Assembly: GCA_026397675.1 (NCBI GenBank)
Contig: JAPLUH010000082.1
Coordinates: forward strand, 1-5,650
DNA from: Verrucomicrobiota bacterium
GTDB taxonomy: Bacteria; Verrucomicrobiota; Verrucomicrobiia; Limisphaerales; UBA9464
Reading direction: 5' to 3'
Length of the DNA: 5,650 nucleotides
Shown here one piece after another: positions 1 to 5,650 of this stretch. The first letter of the stretch is position 1. Every line of letters begins with the position of its first letter. Under the pieces are notes generated by a model. The model had not been told where the DNA came from. It saw nothing but the letters and a program-made list of their open reading frames with translations, and did not search any database. A program made the position numbers and the translations under genes.

Positions 1-46
1 CCATGGGGGTGGCGAGGTTCGCAGGAAGAGCCAAGAGGACAGTCAT
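1..46 (-). CDS. Start of the overlapping continuation frame of the LTA-synthase-like gene (runs off left edge)
   Basis: An ATG at 46-44 overlaps the upstream stop as ATGA. The open frame gives 15 codons, MTVLLALPANLATPM, before the window ends. Joined to the end of the upstream frame (WIGLTCFIGGL) it would make one continuous hydrophobic helix of about 20 residues, which is what this family has at that place. A GGAGG lies only 3 nt before the ATG, a short spacing for a ribosome binding site, so re-initiation is possible but not convincing. The alternatives are one gene with a frameshift (mutation, sequencing error or programmed slip) or a translationally coupled second gene. Too little is visible to decide. 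Confidence 0.4.
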   Translation of the reverse strand, partial: MTVLLALPANLATPM

Positions 47-615
47 AATCCTCCGATGAAGCAGGTCAGACCGATCCAGGGCAGGGGGTAACTCTCACGG
101 AGGATCGTGAACACTTCATGCGGGTAAATCAGGTAGTCGATAGCCACCGTGTTGAAGCGGCTTTCAAACTCCGCGAAGAAGTACCACTCACTGATCCACA
201 GGAAGAGGGTCACCATTAATCCGACCGTCACCGCGATGCGGAACAGGGCTCGTCGCACCGGAATCCAAGGGTGAAACCCCAGTGGAAGCAGCAGCAAGCT
301 GGGCAACGCCAGCACGGAGGAGAGGAAGCTGCATAGCCCGATAATGAAGGCCGCGCCCGCGACCGAGATGGCTGCATCAGCCAGGAGGCCGGTTCCGAAA
401 ATTCGCAAGGATTCGGCCGTGCTCAAACCGGAGGGAGCAAATCGGAACCAAAGCACCATCCTCAGGAGTTGCCAGGTAATCAGGAGGCACAGGCTGAGTG
501 CCAGCGGGAAGCGGAGGAGAGGTGGGATACCTCTCGATTTGGGTTTGGACGCAGTCTCTCTCAATAGGTTGATGTAAGTCGAATGAGTAACGATTCTCAA
601 ACCGAATTGTGACAA
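43..615 (-). CDS. N-terminal membrane portion of an LTA-synthase-like sulfatase-family protein, interrupted by a stop
   Basis: The 190-residue product is very hydrophobic. Likely membrane segments lie near residues 33-56, 73-93, 95-113 and 123-142, and a fifth starts near 178 and is cut by the stop. After the fourth come EWYFFAEFESRFN (143-155) and DYLIYPHEV (160-168), then ESYP. This order resembles the membrane half of LTA-synthase/MdoB-type proteins, whose C-terminal extracytoplasmic sulfatase-fold domain transfers phosphoglycerol or related head groups. That catalytic domain is absent here: the frame ends in TGA at 45-43, in the middle of a membrane helix. A second frame overlaps the stop and continues the hydrophobic run, so I suspect a frameshift or a split gene. 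The start is uncertain: TTG at 615-613 opens the frame without a clear ribosome binding site, TTG at 600-598 and 564-562 are alternatives, and the first in-frame ATG (residue 53) falls inside the first membrane helix. The family call rests on motif memory, not a search. Confidence 0.6.
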   Translation of the reverse strand: MSQFGLRIVTHSTYINLLRETASKPKSRGIPPLLRFPLALSLCLLITWQLLRMVLWFRFAPSGLSTAESLRIFGTGLLADAAISVAGAAFIIGLCSFLSSVLALPSLLLLPLGFHPWIPVRRALFRIAVTVGLMVTLFLWISEWYFFAEFESRFNTVAIDYLIYPHEVFTILRESYPLPWIGLTCFIGGL

Positions 616-793
616 CGGCAGGCAACCATTTCATTAGTTCATTGGCATGGATGAGCGGTTCCAGGGTAGGTGTGAAAGGGGTGGGAGATGCAGTCACCAT
701 GGTGGTTGAGGCTTTTGCGGTGCCGATGGGGAATCGTTCAACCGGAGCATCTGCACCTTGAGGGGATATGTAGATTCTGTTCACAGTACCGGC
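616..793. promoter_or_regulatory. Divergent intergenic and leader region
   Basis: This gap separates the minus-strand membrane-protein gene from the plus-strand operon and should hold promoters for both. I see no convincing -35/-10 pair on either strand. Visible features are a 10-bp palindrome CACCATGGTG (695-704) within an imperfect 18-bp dyad (691-708), and two nested 6-bp inverted repeats: AGATGC (686-691) with GCATCT (747-752), and GGTTGA (704-709) with TCAACC (738-743). A GGAG at 744-747 sits 10 nt before a possible TTG start at 758. Open frames crossing the region on both strands look like shadows. The assignment as a regulatory region rests on position, not on a recognised site. Confidence 0.35.
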
Positions 794-2185
794 ATGTTCG
801 ACCTCCTCGCAGAATCTCCCCAGGACCGGGTGCGTCTCTGTGGCCCGGGCGTTTCGCGGAGGGAGTTCCTTCAGGTGGGTTCGCTGGCGGCGATAGGACT
901 GTCGTTGCCGCAGTACTTGCAGGCTAAGGAGGAAGGCTCAGTAAAGCCCGCGGATGACCGGCGCTCGTGCATTATGATCTTCAATCTGGGAGGTCCGAGT
1001 CACATTGATTTGTGGGACATGAAGCCGGATGCGCCCTCCGAAATTCGTGGTCCGTTCAAGCCCATCCGCACCAAGTCCAACGCCTTCGAGATTTCGGAGC
1101 TGCTGCCGCGCCATGCGGCCATCGCTGACAAGTTTTCGCTGGTCCGGTCTTGCCACCACGATGGGGCGGCGGTGCATGACGCGGGGTGGCAGATGATGCA
1201 AACGGGTCGGCGATTTACCGGGGGTATCCAGACACCGCATGCCGGAGCGGTTCTGTCTCACCTCAAGGGGCGACGCACCGACTTGCCGCCCTTCGTGGTG
1301 CTGCCCCAGTTGATGGGACGTGGCGGTGGGAATTTGCCGAACGGTCAAGCCGGCGGTTTCTTGGGCAAGGCCCATGATCCCTTTGCGTTAATGGCCGATC
1401 CGTCGCAGAAGAACTTCAAGGTGCCAGACTTGCTGCCGCCGGACCAAATCGGGGCCCATCGCCTCGAGCGTCGTCGCAAGATGCGGGACATCGTCGAGTC
1501 GTCGATTGCTCAATTTGAGGCCAGTGAGGATGCCCGATTGATGGACGAGAATTTCCATGCGGCGTTTCGCATCATGACCAGTCAGAAGGCTCGCGAGGCC
1601 TTTGATCTGACCCGCGAGCCCCTGAAGGTGCGGGAGCGCTATGGCATGAACCGCTTTGGCCAGTGCTGCCTCTTGGCACGACGGTTGGTGGAGAGCGGGG
1701 TGCGCTTCGTGACCATCAACACCTTCCTCACCGTGTTCGACGAAATCACCTGGGATATCCACGGATCCAAGCCCTTCACATCCGTTGCTGGTATGAAAGA
1801 GCTCGTCTGCCCGATGTATGATCAGGCGTACAGCGCGCTCATCGAAGACCTGAGCCAGCGGGGAATGCTCGAGGACACGTTGGTGGCTAATCTATCCGAG
1901 TTTGGTCGCACTCCAAAAATCAACCCGGCCGGAGGCCGCGATCACTGGCCTCAATGCTTCACGACGTATTTTGCCGGTGGCGGTGTGAAGGGAGGTCGCG
2001 TGGTGGGAGCCAGTGATCCCATCGGGGGATTTCCGGCGGAACGACCGGTCAATCCGGGCGACATCGTGGCCACGATCTTCCATTCGCTGGGCCTCAATCA
2101 TGCGTCCCATTTGCCAGGCCCGGGCGGTCGCCCGTTCACCCTGACGGACCTTGGCACCGAACCCATCCGCGAATTGTTCACATGA
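794..2185 (+). CDS. DUF1501 family protein (alkaline-phosphatase-like fold), Tat-exported
   Basis: The 463-residue product is close to the usual length for DUF1501 proteins, which belong to the alkaline phosphatase/sulfatase fold superfamily and whose reaction is not established. A twin-arginine signal (SRREFLQVG, RR at 22-23) is followed by a hydrophobic stretch and a probable cleavage after LQA (42-44), indicating folded export to the periplasm. Family motifs in order: GGPSHIDLWD (66-75), HHDGAAVHDAGW (121-132), an AFDL...RERYG segment, WDIH (320-323), SEFGRTPKIN (368-377), GRDHWPQ (381-387) and the AGGGVKGGRVVGASD segment. The conserved Asp/His residues (D72, H121, H122, D321, H323, D383, H384) resemble metal ligands of the fold, but I see no sulfatase C/S-X-P-S-R nucleophile motif. 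I chose ATG 794 because MFDLL followed by the Tat signal matches the family N-terminus. An in-frame TTG at 758 would add 12 residues and has a GGAG 10 nt upstream. It is the first gene of the operon and its stop overlaps the next start. Confidence 0.93.
   Translation: MFDLLAESPQDRVRLCGPGVSRREFLQVGSLAAIGLSLPQYLQAKEEGSVKPADDRRSCIMIFNLGGPSHIDLWDMKPDAPSEIRGPFKPIRTKSNAFEISELLPRHAAIADKFSLVRSCHHDGAAVHDAGWQMMQTGRRFTGGIQTPHAGAVLSHLKGRRTDLPPFVVLPQLMGRGGGNLPNGQAGGFLGKAHDPFALMADPSQKNFKVPDLLPPDQIGAHRLERRRKMRDIVESSIAQFEASEDARLMDENFHAAFRIMTSQKAREAFDLTREPLKVRERYGMNRFGQCCLLARRLVESGVRFVTINTFLTVFDEITWDIHGSKPFTSVAGMKELVCPMYDQAYSALIEDLSQRGMLEDTLVANLSEFGRTPKINPAGGRDHWPQCFTTYFAGGGVKGGRVVGASDPIGGFPAERPVNPGDIVATIFHSLGLNHASHLPGPGGRPFTLTDLGTEPIRELFT
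2182..2185 (+). promoter_or_regulatory. ATGA stop/start overlap (translational coupling)
   Basis: The TGA of the DUF1501 gene (2183-2185) overlaps the ATG of the DUF1549/DUF1553 gene (2182-2184). No Shine-Dalgarno-like sequence precedes this ATG, so re-initiation by terminating ribosomes is the likely way it is translated. This ties the output of the two genes together. The coupling is inferred from geometry. Confidence 0.7.
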
Positions 2186-4455
2186 GAGCTCTAACGAAGT
2201 TTATTTCGCTTCTGGCGCACGGCCTTTGTTCGCGTGGGGCCTGCTTTCTTTGGGTGATCACGTCGATGGCCGCGCGACTGCTGGCGGGCTCGGTCTCCGA
2301 GGCCCCGGTGTCCTTCCGCAACGACGTCGTGCCCATCTTCTCTAAGGCCAGCTGCAATAGCGGCGGGTGTCATGGGGCCTTGGCCGGGAAGGGTGGATTT
2401 CGATTGTCCCTCTTTGGCTACAATCCAGAGGCAGACCACTTGTCTATCACCCGCGAGGCACAGGGTCGCCGTGTCGAAGTCTCCCAACCGGGCCTGAGTT
2501 TATTGCTGACCAAACCAACGACGACCGTTCGACACAAAGGAGGCAAACGACTCGAGGTCGATTCGGACGATTACCGCACGCTGGCCCGTTGGATTGCTGA
2601 GGGTGCGCCCGGGCCCAAGGCGGGAGAAGCGGAGTTGCGAACCTTGGTTATCGATCCGGGTGAACGCTCTGTGCGGGTCGGGGAGACTCTGACACTGACG
2701 GTCAAGGCTCGGTTCAGCGATGGTCGCGAACGGGACGTCACGCGATGGGCGAAGTTCACTTCCACCGATGAGACCGTGGCCTCGGTGGACGGCACCGGGA
2801 AGGTGACTGTGATGGGGCCAGGGGAAGGGGCCATCACGGCTTGGTATTTGTCGCGGATTGTCATCGCGCGCATCACTTCGCCCTATGACGCCACGATCCC
2901 TGCGGAAGTCTATGCCTCCGCCCCGCGCACCAGCGCCTTCGATTCCCTGGTGCTGGATCAGTTGAAGCGCCTGCACTTGCAACCCTCGCCGCCGGCCGAC
3001 GATGCCACATTTATCCGCCGAGCCTCGCTCGACACGCTGGGCCGCCTGCCGACACCGGCCGAGGTCAGTGCCTTCGTCGAAGATTCTCGGGCCGACAAGC
3101 ACGCTCGCTTGGCCGATCGGCTCTTGAGTGCTCCGGAGTATGTCGATTTCTGGGCCTACAAGTGGTCGGACGTGTTGCTCGTCAGCGGGGCACACCTGCG
3201 CCCTGCAGCCGTGAAATCGTACTACGGATGGATTCGGAATCAGGTGTCCAACAACACTCCCTGGGACCGGTTCGTGCGGCAGGTGGTCACGGCCAAGGGG
3301 TCTTCAGTCAATGAAGGGGAGTCGAACTTCTTCGCCGTTCATCAGGATCCCGAGTCCATGGCCGAGAACGTCAGTCAGGCGTTCTTGTCGCTCTCCATCA
3401 ACTGCGCCCGTTGCCACAATCACCCCCTGGAGAAGTGGACCAACGACCAGTATTACCAGTTCGCTAACTTGTTTTCGCGGGTCCGAGCCAAGGGTTGGGG
3501 AGGGGATCCCCGCAATGGCGATGGGCAGCGCCAACTCTATGTCGAAGCTTCTGGAGACTTGATCCAGCCCCGCACGGGAAAGCCCCAGCCACCAGCACCC
3601 TTGGACGCCCCCGCAATGGCGACGACCGATACCCGTGATCGTCGCGAGGTTCTGGCCGACTGGCTGACCGCGCCTTCCAATCCGTACTTTGCCCGGGCCA
3701 TCGCCAATCGTATTTGGGCCCATTATTTGGGCGTGGGTTTGGTTGAGTCGGTGGATGATTTGCGCGCATCTAACCCCGCATCTAACGAGCGATTACTGTC
3801 GGCTCTGGCCGATTATCTGGTGGCTCAACGGTTTGATTTGAAGTCGTTGATGCGTGAGATCCTCGTTTCGCAAACGTATCGGCGTTCCTCGGAAATCCTG
3901 CCAACCAATCGGGAGGACCGGCGTCATTATTCGAGGCATTTCCCCCGTCGACTTAGCGCTGAGGTGCTTCAGGACGCCTTTGCTGATGTCACCGGTATTC
4001 GGGAACAATTCACGGAGCTGACCTTGAGCGATGGGTCGACCGAAAAGACTTCGTTCTACACCAATAGTCCGCGATCGCTGCAGCTCTACGATGCCTCGGT
4101 GACCTCCTACTTCCTCAAGACCTTCGGTCGCAACCAACGCGAAATTACCTGCGAGTGCGAGCGGTCCAATCAGCCGAGTTTGGTCCAGGCGCTGCACCTC
4201 TCGAACGGATCAACCGTGAATGATAAGCTGTCGGCCCCCGCGGGACGATTGGCTCGCCTGCTGCGTGAGGAGGCTGATGCCGATCGTTTGATCACCGAGG
4301 CGTATTCCGTGGCGCTCTCCCGAGCTCCGCGTGAGGCGGAGCGGAAGGCTTACTTACAGTTGTTTCAGGAAGCCGGTCCTGCCCAGCGGACTTCAGTGGC
4401 CGAAGACTTGTTCTGGTCAATTCTCACCAGCCGCGAATTCCTCTTCCAGCACTGA
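2182..4455 (+). CDS. DUF1549/DUF1553 cytochrome-like protein with CX4CH motif and bacterial Ig-like domain
   Basis: The 757-residue product begins with a long, rather irregular hydrophobic leader (about 1-41), suggesting Sec export. Next is a cytochrome-like segment with CNSGGCH (C58, C63, H64), a CX4CH motif, followed by GKGGFRLSLFGYNPEAD and ending at ARWIAEGAPGP. Residues about 154-235 look like a Big_2-type immunoglobulin-like domain (VRVGETLTLTVKARFSDG, then DETVASVDGTGKVTV). DUF1549 (PSCyt2) spans about 251-455, with RRASLDTLGRLPTPAEV near its start and CARCHNHPLEKW (C408, C411, H412), a canonical CXXCH. DUF1553 (PSD1) spans about 486-757, with NRIWAHYLGVGLV, LVSQTYRRSS, and CECERS around C657/C659 followed by QALHLSNG. 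Domain content and length are typical of PVC-group proteins, whose reaction is unknown. Covalent haem binding is inferred from the motifs. The start is fixed by the ATGA overlap with the gene before, and the next gene begins 2 nt after the stop, so it sits mid-operon. Confidence 0.93.
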   Translation: MRALTKFISLLAHGLCSRGACFLWVITSMAARLLAGSVSEAPVSFRNDVVPIFSKASCNSGGCHGALAGKGGFRLSLFGYNPEADHLSITREAQGRRVEVSQPGLSLLLTKPTTTVRHKGGKRLEVDSDDYRTLARWIAEGAPGPKAGEAELRTLVIDPGERSVRVGETLTLTVKARFSDGRERDVTRWAKFTSTDETVASVDGTGKVTVMGPGEGAITAWYLSRIVIARITSPYDATIPAEVYASAPRTSAFDSLVLDQLKRLHLQPSPPADDATFIRRASLDTLGRLPTPAEVSAFVEDSRADKHARLADRLLSAPEYVDFWAYKWSDVLLVSGAHLRPAAVKSYYGWIRNQVSNNTPWDRFVRQVVTAKGSSVNEGESNFFAVHQDPESMAENVSQAFLSLSINCARCHNHPLEKWTNDQYYQFANLFSRVRAKGWGGDPRNGDGQRQLYVEASGDLIQPRTGKPQPPAPLDAPAMATTDTRDRREVLADWLTAPSNPYFARAIANRIWAHYLGVGLVESVDDLRASNPASNERLLSALADYLVAQRFDLKSLMREILVSQTYRRSSEILPTNREDRRHYSRHFPRRLSAEVLQDAFADVTGIREQFTELTLSDGSTEKTSFYTNSPRSLQLYDASVTSYFLKTFGRNQREITCECERSNQPSLVQALHLSNGSTVNDKLSAPAGRLARLLREEADADRLITEAYSVALSRAPREAERKAYLQLFQEAGPAQRTSVAEDLFWSILTSREFLFQH

Positions 4456-4457
4456 CC

Positions 4458-5650
4458 ATGAAACGCTTCAACGCCTACGGGATTCTTTGTCAGCGGGCCG
4501 GATTGCGGTGGCTTATTGCTTGCCTGCTGCCTATTTGCACGACTTCGGCCGCGAGTCGCAATTGGCTCTACGAACGCGACATCGCGCCGATCCTGCGCAC
4601 GTATTGCGCGGGTTGTCACAACGACGCCGATCGCGAAGGCGAATTCTCGGTGGAGACCTTCGCCAGCCTGAACAAGGGAGGCGACAAGGGGGCGACCCTA
4701 AAGCCGGGCGACCCGGAGAATTCGCTGCTGGTGAAACTCATAGAGGGCCGCAGCAAGCCGTCGATGCCGCCGAAAGACGAGCCCAGGGTCCCCGCGGCGG
4801 AGTTGGCACTGCTGCGCCAATGGATTGCCGATGGGGCTCCGGGACCTCAGCGCGATGAGTCCCTGCTGAAAAATCTGGTGGTGCCGGAGGTGGCCGTCGG
4901 TCGGGGTGTTGCCCGCCCCTGGACGGCGGTCGAGTATTCGCCGGACGGCAAGATCCTGGCGTTGGGAACGGCAGGTCGGGTGGAGTTTCGAAACGCCTCA
5001 GGGCGTCGTATCCAACGAGTGATTGATGGGATTCCCGGGAAGGTGAATGCCCTCCATTTTTCTGCCGATGGGGCCACCTTAGTTGTGGCGGCGGGGATCA
5101 CAGGCATTGATGGCGTGGCCGAGCTTCATTCGGTGGCGACGGGTCAAAAATTGGTTCGATTTGGAGGTCACCGCGACGCGGTTCAAGATGCTGAGCTATC
5201 GCCAGATGGTCGTTGGTTGGCCACTGCGGGCTATGATCGGTCGATCCGGTTATGGAAGGTGGCAGACCATTCTCTGGTGTGGTCCAACTCCGTTCACAAT
5301 GGGGCGGTTTTTGACCTCGCCTTCGATCCCTCCGGCACCGTGCTGGCTTCGGCCAGCGCCGATCAAACGGTAAAATTGTGGCGTGTCCGAGATGGGTTGC
5401 GGCTCGACACACTCAATCAGCCTCAGGGCGATTTGAATCGGGTGTTGTTCACCCCGGATGGGCAGCACGTGCTGGCCGTCGGGGCCGATCGCCGGATCCA
5501 CCAATGGCGGTTTGTTTCTCGAGAGGCGCCGGCCCTAAACCCGGTGGTCACGGCCCGCTTTGCCCATGAGGCCGGGATCGTTTCCATGGCCCTGTCTCAC
5601 GACGGGCGGTATCTCGTCACCGGAGCCATCGATCGATCCCTCAAGCAATG
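4458..5650 (+). CDS. Planctomycete-type cytochrome c (PSC1) protein with WD40 repeats, 3' end beyond window
   Basis: The frame is open from ATG 4458 to the right edge (397 codons and two bases, no stop), so the gene is partial. The N-terminus is a Sec-like signal: basic start, hydrophobic stretch LRWLIACLLPIC (16-27), probable cleavage after SAA (30-32). LIAC at 19-22 also fits a loose lipobox. The PSC1 cytochrome domain follows at about 36-130: ERDIAPILRTYCAGCHN with CXXCH at C50, C53, H54, then KPGDPENSLLVKLIEG, SMPP at 102-105 (M103 is a possible distal haem ligand) and LRQWIADGAPGP. From about residue 152 come WD40-type blades marked by SPDG/SADG/DPSG/TPDG turns and strand-end motifs such as DRSIRLWKV (260-268) and DQTVKLWRV (302-310). 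About five complete blades are visible and a sixth is cut. It starts 2 nt after the previous stop without a clear ribosome binding site. Fusions of PSC1 with WD40 are well known in PVC bacteria; the substrate or partner is unknown. Confidence 0.92.
   Translation, partial: MKRFNAYGILCQRAGLRWLIACLLPICTTSAASRNWLYERDIAPILRTYCAGCHNDADREGEFSVETFASLNKGGDKGATLKPGDPENSLLVKLIEGRSKPSMPPKDEPRVPAAELALLRQWIADGAPGPQRDESLLKNLVVPEVAVGRGVARPWTAVEYSPDGKILALGTAGRVEFRNASGRRIQRVIDGIPGKVNALHFSADGATLVVAAGITGIDGVAELHSVATGQKLVRFGGHRDAVQDAELSPDGRWLATAGYDRSIRLWKVADHSLVWSNSVHNGAVFDLAFDPSGTVLASASADQTVKLWRVRDGLRLDTLNQPQGDLNRVLFTPDGQHVLAVGADRRIHQWRFVSREAPALNPVVTARFAHEAGIVSMALSHDGRYLVTGAIDRSLKQ

Noticed and set aside
761..773. 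AGGGG followed by ATGTAG, a start-stop mini-frame in the leader
   Set aside because: The spacing between AGGGG and ATG is only 2 nt, and a two-codon frame is expected by chance.
377..784. 135-codon minus-strand open frame overlapping the membrane-protein gene and the intergenic region
   Set aside because: Its translation has no recognisable domain and it overlaps a better-supported membrane protein in another frame.
2500..3195. 231-codon minus-strand open frame inside the DUF1549/DUF1553 gene
   Set aside because: It lies entirely antisense to a gene with clear family motifs; long antisense frames are common in GC-rich DNA, and its arginine-rich, low-complexity translation matches nothing I know.
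3766..3786. GCATCTAAC repeated twice with a 12-nt period
   Set aside because: It encodes ASNPASNE at a conserved DUF1553 position where an NP-SN motif is normal, so it is coding coincidence rather than a repeat element.
4331..4858. 175-codon plus-strand open frame spanning the junction of the second and third operon genes
   Set aside because: It is out of frame with both, and the correct frame from 4458 gives a signal peptide, CXXCH and WD40 repeats.
5628..5637. ATCGATCGAT palindrome near the right edge
   Set aside because: It encodes part of a WD40 blade (AIDRS) and has no partner copy in the window.
1..5650. tRNA, rRNA, CRISPR array, insertion sequence, terminator hairpin with T-run
   Set aside because: Looked for by eye on both strands and none could be supported; the window is almost fully coding.

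Overview
The window looks like chromosomal DNA from a Planctomycetes-Verrucomicrobia (PVC) group bacterium, more likely Verrucomicrobiota or Planctomycetota than anything else. The basis is the gene families: a DUF1501 protein, a DUF1549/DUF1553 cytochrome-like protein and a Planctomycete-type cytochrome c (PSC1) protein with WD40 repeats are encoded side by side, and these families are strongly enriched in that group. The DNA is GC-rich by eye. I cannot name a genus.

Layout. Positions 1-615 (minus strand) hold the 5' part of a membrane protein resembling the N-terminal half of LTA-synthase/phosphoglycerol-transferase (sulfatase-like) proteins. Its frame stops at 43-45, and a second frame begins on an ATGA overlap (46-43) and runs off the left edge, so the gene is either frameshifted or split. 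Positions 616-793 are a divergent intergenic/leader region with a few short inverted repeats and no promoter I can defend. From 794 to the right edge three plus-strand genes are packed as an operon: DUF1501 (794-2185), DUF1549/DUF1553 (2182-4455, 4-nt ATGA overlap) and PSC1-WD40 (4458 to past 5650, 2-nt spacer). The third gene has no stop inside the window.

How the genes may work together. All three operon products carry an N-terminal export signal: a twin-arginine motif in the first and Sec-like leaders in the other two. The second and third carry c-type haem attachment motifs (CX4CH and CXXCH in the second, CXXCH in the third). The parsimonious reading is an exported redox-linked module: an alkaline-phosphatase-fold enzyme-like protein, a large two-motif cytochrome-like protein with an Ig-like domain, and a cytochrome/beta-propeller protein. 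Such modules are common in PVC genomes, often many per genome, but their substrates and reactions are not firmly established. A role in breaking down complex polysaccharides is often suggested and is inference here. No RNA gene, CRISPR array, insertion sequence or terminator was found.
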